NCBI GenBank assembly: GCA_903828145.1
Contig: CAIKKY010000028.1
Coordinates: 1-64,000, forward strand
DNA length: 64,000 nt
Origin: an uncultured Hyphomicrobiales bacterium
Lineage (GTDB): Bacteria; Pseudomonadota; Alphaproteobacteria; Rhizobiales; Devosiaceae
Direction of reading: 5' to 3'
The position numbers were made by a program, and so were the translations under genes. The first letter of the stretch is position 1; every line of letters begins with the position of its first letter. The notes under the pieces were generated by a model. It did not search any database. It was not told the origin of the DNA and saw only the letters and a list, made by a program, of their open reading frames with translations. This document shows, piece after piece, positions 37,258-46,245 of the stretch.

Positions 37258-37755
37258 ATGAAGGCCTCTGTTGAGACACTTGTTCTTGCCCCAAAGAGCT
37301 TTGCGACGGCACCCCGCTGGACAACCCGGAGTGACGACGACTGGGTCAATCTTGTCGCGCCGCTGGATATCGAGGGCGTAACAGTCGAGGGCCTCCGTTT
37401 TCGCGGCAAGGCCCATCGCTTCAGACCTGAAATGCAGGTCACATTCCGACTGGAAATCATGTTTGGCGCATCGGTGGAACCGCTGGTGCGGCTGGATTGG
37501 CGCCCGACGGCTAAGCACCGCAACCCGGCAAATGCGCCGCAACCGTACCGGCTGGCGAGCATTGAGGGGTCTCATCTACATCCGTTTGACCTGAATTGGC
37601 GCGGCGACAAGCCTGTGGGAGTCAATCTGCCCGTTGCCATTCCCCTGCCGCAGGAAGAGTCATATGATGACCTTCTTGCACGGGTGGGTCAGGCCTTTAA
37701 CGTGGGTCCCATGGCGGGGTTCCCCAGACCTGATTGGACGGAGGTCCTCGTCTGA
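37258..37755 (+). CDS. Hypothetical protein, first gene of an uncharacterised pair
   Basis: 165 residues, predicted mixed alpha/beta, no signal or membrane helix. It has several paired charged/aromatic stretches (VRLDWRPTAKHRNPANAP, EGSHLHPFDLNWRGD). I cannot place it in a family with confidence. It begins 36 bp after the ferredoxin gene, and its stop is coupled (TGATG) to the next gene. Its product is probably a partner of the DUF1828-like protein. Base composition looks a little lower in GC than the cys genes on one side and uvrB on the other. Confidence 0.6.
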   Translation: MKASVETLVLAPKSFATAPRWTTRSDDDWVNLVAPLDIEGVTVEGLRFRGKAHRFRPEMQVTFRLEIMFGASVEPLVRLDWRPTAKHRNPANAPQPYRLASIEGSHLHPFDLNWRGDKPVGVNLPVAIPLPQEESYDDLLARVGQAFNVGPMAGFPRPDWTEVLV

Positions 37756-38507
37756 TGGTGCTAAGTTTCATGACCACTTCTCGCGGACTCGCATCGTATG
37801 TCGCCGAAGCAACGCGCGGGCTCATCAGCCTGACCGAGCGCCCCGAAGGCATATATGTGACTTTTCCGATTGTCTTGCCTGGTGGGCAGGACGCGGTCTT
37901 GCGGGTCAGCCAGCTCGAGGTTGGCTTTCGCGTTACAGATTTTGCGTCCGGGTTTGCTATCGCTGATCTTGCCGGGACAGCGGAGACTTATTTGAGACTG
38001 CTGCGGGCGGAAGCGGCGGCGAAGGGCTTTACCGTTTCCGGACATGAGGTGATGGCGAACGCGGTTTCCGCCGATCAGTTGCCGGCAGCCCTCGCTGGGC
38101 TCAGCTCACTGGTTCACGCTGCGCTTGTTCAGGCCGTTGGTACGCAGCCCGAGACGAAGAAATCTGCAAAATCGCTGATCGATACGCTCGAGCGGGCCTT
38201 CGGTCCGGGCAGAGTGGCTCGTCACCAAAATCATATTGGCGCGTCCAACCACGTTTGGGACTTCGCGGCGACGGTACTGTTGGACGACCGTCTCATTGTG
38301 TCGGAGCTTGCGACGCGAAACATCAATTCGGTCGCTGCCGTGTCGCTGAAGATGTCTGATGTGAAGGCGCTGGATAATGCGCCCGGCCGGCTGGTGATGG
38401 TCAAGGACAAGAACGAGATGGGCGACCTGCTGGTGCTGTTGTCACAGCATGCGCAGGTGGTCGATGAGCAGACTGATCCGGAGGCCCTTCGCCGGGCTTT
38501 CGGCTGA
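37755..38507 (+). CDS. DUF1828-like protein, second gene of the pair
   Basis: 250 residues. The first third (GIYVTFPIVLPGGQDAVLRV, then GFRVTDFASGFAIADL) resembles DUF1828, a short beta-rich domain ending in a D-G/A-x-A strand turn. The C-terminal third (NHVWDFAATVLLDDRLIVSEL to LVMVKDKNEMGDLLVLLSQHA) resembles the DUF1829-type partner domain. Neither domain has a firm function; both occur in accessory loci. The ATG at 37755 overlaps the previous stop by one base; an ATG at 37770 is the alternative. It is the last gene before the convergent uvrB. Confidence 0.6.
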   Translation: MVLSFMTTSRGLASYVAEATRGLISLTERPEGIYVTFPIVLPGGQDAVLRVSQLEVGFRVTDFASGFAIADLAGTAETYLRLLRAEAAAKGFTVSGHEVMANAVSADQLPAALAGLSSLVHAALVQAVGTQPETKKSAKSLIDTLERAFGPGRVARHQNHIGASNHVWDFAATVLLDDRLIVSELATRNINSVAAVSLKMSDVKALDNAPGRLVMVKDKNEMGDLLVLLSQHAQVVDEQTDPEALRRAFG

Positions 38508-38536
38508 GCCCTGCACCCGCCTCAGCTGATCTCGCC

Positions 38537-41062
38537 TTACAGCGAATCCAGTTCCATTTCTCTCAGCCGCTTGATTTCGTCGCGGAGGCGGGCGGCTTTT
38601 TCGAATTCGAGGTTGGTGGCCGCTTCGCGCATTTCGCGTTCGTGGTCCTTGATGACCGCCGCCAGATTGGCGCCCACCTGCACCTTTTCGTTGCCCTTGG
38701 CATCCTTGCCAATCGACACCGTTACCCGGTCGCGTTCGTAGACCGAATCCACGATTTCCTTGATGTTCGACTTCACGCTTTGCGGCGTGATGCCGTGCTC
38801 GGTGTTGTAGGCCACCTGCTTTTCGCGGCGGCGGTTAGTTTCGGCAATGGCGCGTTCCATCGAGCCGGTCATATTGTCGGCGTACAGCACCACATGGCCA
38901 TCAATGTTGCGCGCCGCGCGGCCGATGGTCTGGATCAGCGCGGTTTCAGAGCGCAGGAAGCCTTCCTTGTCGGCATCGAGAATGGCGACCAGCGCGCATT
39001 CCGGAATGTCGAGACCTTCACGCAGCAGGTTGATGCCGACGAGCACGTCAAAGCCGCCGAGCCGCAGATCGCGGATGATTTCAATGCGCTCGATCGTATC
39101 GATGTCCGAATGCATGTAGCGCACGCGAATGCCCTGCTCGTGCAGGTATTCGGTCAGGTCTTCGGCCATGCGCTTGGTCAGCACGGTGACGAGCGTGCGG
39201 TAGCCCTGTTTGTTGGTGCGGCGGATTTCATCCACCACATCATCGACCTGGTTCTTGGCCGGCCGAATATCGACCGGCGGGTCAATGAGGCCGGTAGGCC
39301 GGATGACCTGCTCGACAAACACGCCGCCGGCCTGCTCCATTTCCCACGCGCCCGGGGTGGCCGACACATAGACGGTCTGGGGGCGCATGGCGTTCCACTC
39401 CTCGAAGCGGAGCGGGCGGTTGTCCATGCAGCTGGGCAGGCGGAAGCCATATTCGGCGAGGGTCGCCTTGCGGCGCAAGTCGCCGCGATACATGGCGCCC
39501 AACTGGCCGATGGTGACGTGGCTCTCGTCGATGAACACCAGCGAGTCGTCGGGCAGGTATTCGAACAGGGTCGGCGGCGGTTCACCGGGTTTGCGGCCCG
39601 AGAAATAGCGCGAATAGTTTTCAATGCCGGCGCAACTGCCGGTGGCTTCCATCATTTCGAGGTCGAACAGTGTGCGCTGTTCGAGCCGCTGCGCTTCGAG
39701 GAACCGTCCGGCGCCGTTTAGCTCCTGCAGGCGCGCTGCGAGTTCCTTGCGGATCTCCTTGATCGCCTGGCTCAGCGTGGTGCGGGGCGTGACATAGTGC
39801 GAATTGGCGAAGACGCGAATGGCGGTGAGGTCAGAGCTTTTCTTGCCGGTGAGCGGATCGAACTCGGCAATCGACTCGATTTCATTGCCGAACAGCGTCA
39901 CGCGCCAGGCGGAATCCTCATAGTGCGCCGGGAACAGTTCGATGGTGTCGCCACGCACGCGGAACGTGCCGCGGGTGAAGCCGACATCGCCGCGCTTATA
40001 TTGCAGCTGGGTGAGGGCGCGCAGCACTTCGCGCTGGTCTACCTTCTGGCCCTTGCGCAGATCGAAGGTCATGGAGGTGTAGTCTTCCACCGAGCCGATA
40101 CCGTAAATGCACGATACCGAGGCGACGATGATCACGTCGTCGCGTTCAAGCAGGGCGCGGGTGGCCGAGTGGCGCATCCGGTCGATCTGCTCGTTGATGG
40201 TGGATTCCTTCTCGATATAGGTGTCGGTCCGCGCCACATAGGCTTCGGGCTGATAGTAGTCGTAATACGAGACGAAATATTCGACTGCATTGTCGGGGAA
40301 AAAGCTCTTGAACTCGCCATAGAGCTGGGCGGCCAGGGTCTTGTTATGGGCGAGGATCAGCGCCGGTCGGCCCGTGCGGGCAATCGTCTGGGCCATGGTG
40401 TAGGTCTTGCCAGAGCCCGTGACACCCAGCAGCACCTGATCGGTCTCACCGTTTTCCACGCCCTCCACCAGAGCAGCGATGGCCGTGGGCTGGTCGCCCT
40501 GCGGCTCGTAGGGGGTGACCAGACGGAAGGGGATGCCGCCTTCGGATTTGGCCGGCCGCAGCGGGCGGTGCGGACGCCACTCGGTATTGCCCTCCACTTC
40601 CTTGCGACCATGCAGAATGATGTCTTCGAGGGCCTTAACAGTGGCCGAAATGCCCACGGTCTGCGCCCCGGCAAGGCTCTGGCCCGGCATGGCCACGGTG
40701 GACTTGCGTGATTTGCCCGAGGGCACATGGTTGAACCCGGCCTGCGGGGCTTCGCCAAAGCCATCGAAATCCGGGCGCTCCACTGCATTGGCTTTGGACT
40801 TTGGTGCCTTCAGCGCCATGCCGGTGGCGGCCGAGCGGGTGGCTTTTTTCGGCTTCTCGAGCGGCTGGGGTTCGAGCGGTGCCATGCCGGTGCCAGCGGC
40901 CTCGGCGGCGCGGCGCGCGGCATTATCGAGCGCGCGCTTGTTGCGCAGGCGCTCCTGCGGCAGGCGCTTGCCGAGTTCCTCGGCCTCGGCCTTTTCGATC
41001 TCGCCGATGAAGTCATCGATCGAGAAGCTGGTCGCGGGCTCGGCGGGCTTTTTGGGCGGCAT
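38537..41062 (-). CDS. uvrB: Excinuclease ABC subunit B
   Basis: 841 residues. The UvrB core begins near residue 180 ([17 protein letters not shown]) with Walker [12 protein letters not shown], the beta-hairpin region [11 protein letters not shown], Walker B-like [13 protein letters not shown], helicase motif [14 protein letters not shown] and a C-terminal UVR motif ([26 protein letters not shown]). It loads damaged DNA from UvrA and recruits UvrC. A 175-residue disordered N-terminal extension is absent from E. coli UvrB; long extensions are common in this order. A LexA-like box lies about 100 bp upstream. Confidence 0.97.
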   Translation of the reverse strand: MPPKKPAEPATSFSIDDFIGEIEKAEAEELGKRLPQERLRNKRALDNAARRAAEAAGTGMAPLEPQPLEKPKKATRSAATGMALKAPKSKANAVERPDFDGFGEAPQAGFNHVPSGKSRKSTVAMPGQSLAGAQTVGISATVKALEDIILHGRKEVEGNTEWRPHRPLRPAKSEGGIPFRLVTPYEPQGDQPTAIAALVEGVENGETDQVLLGVTGSGKTYTMAQTIARTGRPALILAHNKTLAAQLYGEFKSFFPDNAVEYFVSYYDYYQPEAYVARTDTYIEKESTINEQIDRMRHSATRALLERDDVIIVASVSCIYGIGSVEDYTSMTFDLRKGQKVDQREVLRALTQLQYKRGDVGFTRGTFRVRGDTIELFPAHYEDSAWRVTLFGNEIESIAEFDPLTGKKSSDLTAIRVFANSHYVTPRTTLSQAIKEIRKELAARLQELNGAGRFLEAQRLEQRTLFDLEMMEATGSCAGIENYSRYFSGRKPGEPPPTLFEYLPDDSLVFIDESHVTIGQLGAMYRGDLRRKATLAEYGFRLPSCMDNRPLRFEEWNAMRPQTVYVSATPGAWEMEQAGGVFVEQVIRPTGLIDPPVDIRPAKNQVDDVVDEIRRTNKQGYRTLVTVLTKRMAEDLTEYLHEQGIRVRYMHSDIDTIERIEIIRDLRLGGFDVLVGINLLREGLDIPECALVAILDADKEGFLRSETALIQTIGRAARNIDGHVVLYADNMTGSMERAIAETNRRREKQVAYNTEHGITPQSVKSNIKEIVDSVYERDRVTVSIGKDAKGNEKVQVGANLAAVIKDHEREMREAATNLEFEKAARLRDEIKRLREMELDSL

Positions 41063-41162
41063 GAACGATGTCCGGTTGATCGGCGGGTCCGGTGGGCCAA
41101 CCTAGATAGGCACTGCGGATGCGCCTGTCATCGGGAACCACCCGGATGCGCACAACTGATGC

Positions 41163-41177
41163 GAACAAAAGAGCAAC
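41163..41177 (-). promoter_or_regulatory. LexA (SOS) box candidate for uvrB
   Basis: Read on the uvrB strand it is GTTG-CTCTTTT-GTTC, one base off the alphaproteobacterial LexA consensus GTTC-N7-GTTC, including the usual T-rich spacer. Position about 100 bp before the uvrB start fits SOS control. Confidence 0.6.
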
Positions 41178-41298
41178 AAAATGGCGCGATGAGGATTTCG
41201 TGACCGGGCGACGTCGGAACAGGCGGGGTGTCGGCAGGTTTAGCCTGAGGCCTGAGTGAACGGCCGAACCGGACCATGACGCAGAGGAGCGTATCCCA

Positions 41299-41634
41299 AT
41301 GACCCCCAACAATCAGAATGACAAATCTGGGCCCGAAAAAGGCGGACAGCAGCAGCAGGGCCAGCACCCGGCTGGCCAGTCCGACAAAGCCGGCGGCCAG
41401 GCTGGCAAAGGCTCAGGCGGCATGCAGTCCGGCCAGGGCAACCCCCAGGGCGGCAAGGGCAGCGCTGGCCAACAGGGCGGCCAGTCCGGCCAGCAGTCGG
41501 GTCAGGCCGGGCAGGGCGCTGGCCAGGGCAACCGCACATCCCAGGGCGGCACCGGCCGTCAGGTCGATGATAATCAGGACGACATGGGCCGCGACATCAA
41601 CCGCAGCGACAAGCCGTCCTCCAATAACAGCTAA
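41299..41634 (+). CDS. Gly/Gln-rich disordered protein, hydrophilin-like
   Basis: 111 residues dominated by Gly, Gln, Ser, Lys and Asn, with no hydrophobic core. Short repeats of the GQxGQGxGG kind fill the middle (QGGQSGQQSGQAGQGAGQG), and the end is acidic (VDDNQDDMGRDINRSD). Such extreme hydrophilicity is typical of stress-related hydrophilins, but no family is certain. GGAG precedes ATG 41299 and a terminator-like hairpin follows, so it is probably a real single-gene unit. Confidence 0.6.
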   Translation: MTPNNQNDKSGPEKGGQQQQGQHPAGQSDKAGGQAGKGSGGMQSGQGNPQGGKGSAGQQGGQSGQQSGQAGQGAGQGNRTSQGGTGRQVDDNQDDMGRDINRSDKPSSNNS

Positions 41635-41644
41635 GCCCGGGGCG

Positions 41645-41687
41645 CGGACGGCTGGCGGATCAGCCGGTCGTCCGTCGCCGCTTTTTT
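41645..41687 (+). terminator. Terminator-like hairpin after the disordered-protein gene
   Basis: CGGACGGCTGG...CAGCCGGTCGTCCG imperfect stem, then CGCCGC and six T. Only the plus strand has the T-run. Confidence 0.6.
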
Positions 41688-41703
41688 GCGAGGTACCATG
41701 ACC

Positions 41704-42258
41704 CTAGATCTGCACGATCTGCTGCCCCTGTGGGAGAAGAAACTCGCGCACCGCCTGTACAAGGCCGAAGCGGACCGCGTCGTCCGGCGCGATGTGGACT
41801 TCGCTGTGCCGCCGGACCGCGAGGATCTCGGCGGGAATCGCCGAACGTTCACGCAGGATCTCGTCAGTGCGATGATCATCCGCCAGCGCCGCATCCAGCG
41901 TTGATTGCAGGCGCCGGGCCGTCAGGCCATCGGTCGAGGACATGGTTGTGGGGTGGATCATGAACATGGCGTGGCGCGACGTATAGCGTTCAGCGGCAGC
42001 AAGGAATACCGCCACGGCAATCGAGGAAACGCTGCCGGTGTTGTAAATCGCCACACGCAGCGGCAGAGCGCGGATGTGGTTGTAGAGATAAACCCCATCA
42101 GCCACGTAGCCGCCATTGGATGAAAAGGCGAGCGTCACCTGGGTGAGGCCGGAATTGGCGGCAGCATTCAGCGCTGCGGCGATGCGCCCCACGCCACCAG
42201 GCTCGATCATGCCGGTAAACCCCAGCCATGCCGATACCGGTTCTGCGTCCATCATCAT
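41704..42258 (-). CDS. ClpP/crotonase-fold serine-protease-like protein
   Basis: 184 residues with the ClpP-type fold: SSNGGYVADGVYLYNHIR matches the family's SPGG helix start, the GSVSSIAVAVFLAAAE block carries the candidate nucleophile Ser79, and MFMIHPTT carries His102. The place of the usual catalytic Asp (a DRDxF-type stretch before PxxAxxYGL) reads RRHSEVHIAPDDAVRFGL, so the triad may be altered. It is an orphan: no ClpX or ClpA neighbour and shorter than ClpP (about 200). AGGAA precedes ATG 42258, the first of three Met codons. Role unknown; relatives are found in phage heads and as stand-alone proteins. Confidence 0.65.
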   Translation of the reverse strand: MMMDAEPVSAWLGFTGMIEPGGVGRIAAALNAAANSGLTQVTLAFSSNGGYVADGVYLYNHIRALPLRVAIYNTGSVSSIAVAVFLAAAERYTSRHAMFMIHPTTMSSTDGLTARRLQSTLDAALADDHRTDEILRERSAIPAEILAVRRHSEVHIAPDDAVRFGLVQAVREFLLPQGQQIVQI

Positions 42259-42316
42259 GGGTACTTCCTCAGGCAGAACCCCCGCCGCCGGGCAGGCGGT
42301 GGGGCGTGGAGCCGGA

Positions 42317-43014
42317 TCAGCGGACGCGGATCGAGCTGTTTTTGTCGTTGCCGCTCGTGCCGAGGGTCGAAAGATCGCGCGACACCACGACACAACGGCC
42401 CCCGAAGTTATTGTTGTCGCAAACGAGCGCCCGGGCATTGCCGCGCACATCGATGGACGAGATCTGGTTGTTCCATTCGCCGAGCCTCGGCAGCCGCTCG
42501 CCAGGCCGGACACAGAAGCTGTCGCCCCGGAAATAGCTGCGCTCAAAGAAGCACACCCGGGCCGAGCGCGACCGCAGCGGCAGGCGGTCGAAATCGCCCG
42601 TGCCGAGCTGGAAGCGGAAGCCAGGCAGCGCAAAGCCGAAGTTCACATCGACATCGGCATTGTTCATATCGTCGGGATTGTCGCCGTCGTCCCAGCCATC
42701 GGTGCCGTCATCGGAATTGTCATCGGCGCTGTCATAAGCGTCGTCAACCATCGGCGGCATACCATCGTCGGCGGACAGCAGGCGCGCCGAGACCCAGCCA
42801 TCGGGGCCGGAATGGATGATGTAACACCACCCATTGGACTGGCAGTGGTCGACCGTGACTTCCTCGCCGGGCGTCAGGACGTCGACAACATAGCCGGAGA
42901 CGGGGCAGAACGAACATTGGCCGAGGATAGAGCCTCGGCCGCTTGGGCGCTGGCAGTCACCAGGGCGGTGCCCACGAGCAGCGCGCCCAGACAGGCAAGC
43001 TTTGATGCGGTCAT
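42317..43014 (-). pseudogene. Frameshifted SH3-domain/crystallin-like secreted protein
   Basis: From ATG 43014 (after GGAGGA) the reading gives a signal peptide (MTASKLACLGALLVGTALVT, then ASAQAAEA) and the start of a bacterial SH3 domain (SSANVRSAPSP), then runs into a stop. One frame over, the SH3 domain continues exactly (YVVDVLTPGEEVTVDHCQ, NGWCYIIH, GPDGWVSARLL), then an Asp-rich linker and a beta/gamma-crystallin or I36-inhibitor-like domain (RGDSFCVRPGERLPRL, CDNNNFGGRCVVVSRD). One missing G at about 42894-42897 explains it. Either a young pseudogene or a sequencing error. An intact paralogue is at 60510. Confidence 0.75.
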
Positions 43015-43088
43015 ATCATGTCCTCCAAAAGCCCCCCATGGGGCCAAAAACGAGGACAATGCGCTTTAAGTTCCGGTCTCGGCCGCGC

Positions 43089-43595
43089 TCAGGCCGTCAG
43101 ATCGCGCAGTTTCGCCACGGTGGTGAAGTTGCGGGCCGTTCCGTCGGCCAGCGCGGGCAACTTCAGGCGCGAGCGGCCCTGACCGTTTGGATAGTGGAGA
43201 TAGATTTCGCGGGTGCCGAGCGCGGCCTCCTCGCCATCGGGCGCGACAAGGCGCTGAAGGGCCGCGGCGGCGGGAGGCTTATGCAGAAACAGCACGACAC
43301 TCGCTGTGCCGGGCCGATCAGCGAAGGGACTTTGGGCCGTGATGGCGGCGAGTTCAGCATGGGTGCGGACGAAGACGCCGACGGGCTTGCCAAAATGGGC
43401 GGCGAGGGCCTGCTCCAGCGTGTCGCGCACCGCGACTTCCGTCTCATCAGTTTTGAACAGCAGGTTGCCGCTCGCGATATAGGTTCGGACATCGGCAAAG
43501 CCGCACTTGGTGGCAATGCGGCAGAGGTCGGCACTGCTGATGCGGCTGGTGGAGCCGAGGTTGACGGCGCGCAGCAGGGCAGCATAGGCGGGCAT
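43089..43595 (-). CDS. DUF1697 family protein
   Basis: 168 residues with the family's start (MPAYAALLRAVNLG), a middle ASGNLLF and a C-terminal NFTTVAKL. Fold and context give no reaction; the family is widespread and uncharacterised. ATG 43595 follows TAGGAG; the stop of thymidine kinase is 8 bp upstream, so the two form an operon. Confidence 0.88.
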   Translation of the reverse strand: MPAYAALLRAVNLGSTSRISSADLCRIATKCGFADVRTYIASGNLLFKTDETEVAVRDTLEQALAAHFGKPVGVFVRTHAELAAITAQSPFADRPGTASVVLFLHKPPAAAALQRLVAPDGEEAALGTREIYLHYPNGQGRSRLKLPALADGTARNFTTVAKLRDLTA

Positions 43596-43603
43596 GGTGG
43601 CTC

Positions 43604-44200
43604 CTAGCCCGGACGCCGGGTCGGCCAGCGCCCGATTTCCTCTTCCCAATGGCGGCGGCACAGCGAAACATAGACCGATTTTTCAATCGAGACCTGATCG
43701 CCTTCGGTCAACACGCCGCCCTCGGCACTCTGGCGTACAACCATGGTGGCCTTGCGGCCGCAATGGCAGATGGTGCGCACTTCGCGCAGCTCATCGGCAA
43801 TAGCGAGCAGGGCTGCCGACCCCGGAAACAGCTTGCCCTGAAAATCGGTGCGGAGGCCGAAGCACATGACCGGGATATCGAGCCGGTCGCTGACGCGCGC
43901 CAGTTGCCAGGCCTGCGCCTCGGTCAGGAACTGCGCCTCATCGACAAAGACGCAATCGATCTTGGCCGATTGCATGGCATCGCTGACGCGCTGGAACAGA
44001 TCATCGTCGGCGCCAAACAGGTCCGCCGCAGCGGAAATACCGATGCGCGAGGATATGATGCCGATATCGCCCTCGGCATAAAGCGATGAGGTCAGGAGCA
44101 GCGTCCGCATGCCCTGCTCAATGTAGTTATAGGAGGCCTGCAGCAAGATGGTGGACTTGCCGGCGTTCATGGTCGAATAGGAAAAATACAGTTTGGACAT
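43604..44200 (-). CDS. tdk: Thymidine kinase
   Basis: 198 residues, type II thymidine kinase (TK1-like). P-loop STMNAGKST, catalytic/Mg site CVFVDEAQF, the lasso loop with zinc cysteines CHCGRKA and CRRH near the C-terminus. It salvages thymidine to dTMP. It is upstream of, and in operon with, a DUF1697 gene. Confidence 0.96.
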   Translation of the reverse strand: MSKLYFSYSTMNAGKSTILLQASYNYIEQGMRTLLLTSSLYAEGDIGIISSRIGISAAADLFGADDDLFQRVSDAMQSAKIDCVFVDEAQFLTEAQAWQLARVSDRLDIPVMCFGLRTDFQGKLFPGSAALLAIADELREVRTICHCGRKATMVVRQSAEGGVLTEGDQVSIEKSVYVSLCRRHWEEEIGRWPTRRPG

Positions 44201-44374
44201 GGCGTCCTTTCTGCCGTGCCAGGGCAGCCCGACGCGAGGGCAGACCGGCGGCTCTCAACAGGAATTACCGCTGAATACAGGCGGGCCCGTTCATGCTGTG
44301 GTCATTTTGTCGGCTCGATAATACGCCCACTGCCGCTGAACGGGCGCGGTGCCCATCAATCGAGGTGAGATGCG

Positions 44375-44770
44375 ATGCGAGTGATCCCTGCTGCCGCCCT
44401 GCTGCTGTGTGCCCTGATGCTGGCGGCCCCTGCACGGGCCGAGACCGCCAGTGTCGAAGGGCTGTGGTCGCCGGACCAGCTCTCGGACTACCGGGTGAGC
44501 CTCTGCGGTCCCCAGAAGGATCGGCTGTGCTTCACGGTCGCGGCACTGCGCAAGGCCGCCGATAGCGCGCGCAACCGGCCTTATCTCGGTAAGACCATCA
44601 TCGATGGGGCAAAGCCCGACGGTGCCAATCGCTGGGAGGGACGGCTCGATCTGTTCGGCCAATCCGCTGACAGCACCATCACCTTTCGCGCCCCTGACAC
44701 GATTGAACTCAAAGCCTGCATGCTGCTTGTGGTGTGTCAGTCGATTGTGATGAAGCGGATCGGGGACTAG
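44375..44770 (+). CDS. DUF2147-like periplasmic protein
   Basis: 131 residues. A signal peptide (MRVIPAAALLLCALMLAAPA, then RA) precedes a small beta-rich domain with the DUF2147 order: GLWSPDQ at the start, a Cys-flanked RVSLCGPQKDRLCF, RNRPYLGKTIIDG, W-x-G-x-L and a Cys pair near the end (ACMLLVVCQ). Function unknown; relatives lie in the cell envelope. The 3' end overlaps the convergent EamA gene by 4 bp. Confidence 0.65.
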   Translation: MRVIPAAALLLCALMLAAPARAETASVEGLWSPDQLSDYRVSLCGPQKDRLCFTVAALRKAADSARNRPYLGKTIIDGAKPDGANRWEGRLDLFGQSADSTITFRAPDTIELKACMLLVVCQSIVMKRIGD

Positions 44771-45657
44771 GCGGCAGCGCGGAAGTGCTGCCGGAGCGCG
44801 GGGATCACTTCGACCAGCACGATGGCCGCAAAAATCAGGGCCGCACCGGCATAGCCAAGCGGGGCCAGCCGATCGCCGAGGATCAGCGCGGCCCCGAGGG
44901 CGGCAAACAGCCCTTCAGCCGAGAGCACGATGGCGGCATTGGCCGGCGGCACATATTGCTGGGCCACGGCCTGCAGCGTGAAGGCGATGGCGGTGGAAAA
45001 CACCGCCGTATAGCCCAGTTGCGGCCAATGGGCGGTGATGATCGCCAGATCGGGCTTTTCGAAAAGCGCCATGCCGACGAGACCGGCGAGCGCGGTGACG
45101 AGGAAGCTGATCACTGAAATGGTGATGGGGAGCCCGGTGCGTTTCGAGATTTCGCCGATCAGGGCGACCTGCACGGCCCAGGCCAGCGCTGAGAGCAGCA
45201 CCAGTGCATCACCGAAATTCAGATCGGTGAAGCGTGCGCCATTGAGCCAGTAGACCCCGACGAGCGCCATGGGCGTAGCGATGACCAAAATCGGGTGCGG
45301 CCGCATTTTCAGGAGGACCCAGGCCACGAGCGGCGCGATGAGCACATAGAGGCTGGTCAAAAAGCCGCCATTGGTGGCGGTCGTCATCGTCAGCCCGGCC
45401 TGTTGCAGATAGACGCCCAAGAAGAAATTGAGCGCGATAAGCCCGATCATCAGGGTTTCAAAGCGGTTGAGGCGGCGGTTCTGTCGGCGCCATTCGCGCA
45501 GCGCCAGCGGAACAACAATCAGAGCCCCCAGCAGATAGCGGACGCCGATGAAGGTGAGCGGGCCCATCGACTCCATGGCGGATTTCTGCGCCACGAAGGC
45601 GAACCCCCAGATCATGGTGGTCAGGAGGAGCGCCAAGGTGGCAAGGGAGCGGGGCAT
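44767..45657 (-). CDS. EamA/DMT family transporter
   Basis: 296 residues with ten predicted membrane helices in two EamA repeats (first begins LLTTMIWGFAFVAQKSAM, second near LVLLSALAWAVQVALIGEI). An inner-membrane exporter of small metabolites; substrate unknown. The ATG at 45657 is the only sensible start. Confidence 0.85.
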   Translation of the reverse strand: MPRSLATLALLLTTMIWGFAFVAQKSAMESMGPLTFIGVRYLLGALIVVPLALREWRRQNRRLNRFETLMIGLIALNFFLGVYLQQAGLTMTTATNGGFLTSLYVLIAPLVAWVLLKMRPHPILVIATPMALVGVYWLNGARFTDLNFGDALVLLSALAWAVQVALIGEISKRTGLPITISVISFLVTALAGLVGMALFEKPDLAIITAHWPQLGYTAVFSTAIAFTLQAVAQQYVPPANAAIVLSAEGLFAALGAALILGDRLAPLGYAGAALIFAAIVLVEVIPALRQHFRAAA

Positions 45658-45754
45658 GAGCGGCCTTTTTCAATAAGGCCTCTCGATAGCCGACGATCAG
45701 CCGCCGGGGCAATGCACAATTGCCCCGCATTGCCTTATCGACCCGCAGGCGCGC

Positions 45755-46183
45755 TCAGCTGGCGATATAGGCCTTGAGCGCCTCGGCCTCGCTCGCGCTT
45801 TCATCGAGCTTGGCTTTCACCACGTCGCCAATCGAGACGATGCCGACCACGTCGCCGCCCGCCATGACGGGGAGGTGGCGAATGCGGTGATTGGTCATCA
45901 GCGCCATTAACTGATCGATACCGGCCTCGGCAGTGATGGTGATCACCGGCGCGCTCATCGCCTGCCGCACCGGGGCGGCCAAAACGGCCACCGGGTCCGT
46001 CTCCAGGCGGCGCAGGATATCGCGCTCCGACAGGATGCCCACCATGACGCCCGCTGCATCGCGCACCACAAGCGCGCCGATCCGCCGGGTGTTGAGCAGT
46101 TTCACCGCGTCGCTCAATGGCGCCGCCGCCGCGATTTCTGCCACATCGCGGCCCTTCAGTCCCAAAATCTGGTCGACACGCAT
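45755..46183 (-). CDS. CBS-domain pair protein
   Basis: 142 residues made of two CBS motifs (LNTRRIGALVVRDAAGVMVGILSE region and MTNHRIRHLPVMAGGDVVGI region) and nothing else. Such stand-alone pairs bind adenosyl nucleotides and act as energy sensors or regulate partner proteins. AGGAGGA precedes the ATG at 46183. Confidence 0.9.
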   Translation of the reverse strand: MRVDQILGLKGRDVAEIAAAAPLSDAVKLLNTRRIGALVVRDAAGVMVGILSERDILRRLETDPVAVLAAPVRQAMSAPVITITAEAGIDQLMALMTNHRIRHLPVMAGGDVVGIVSIGDVVKAKLDESASEAEALKAYIAS

Positions 46184-46245
46184 CTGGTCCTCCTCCTTGA
46201 CCGAACAACGGGCAAGTCCAGGGCTCCGTTCCGCGCGCGCGCCGA

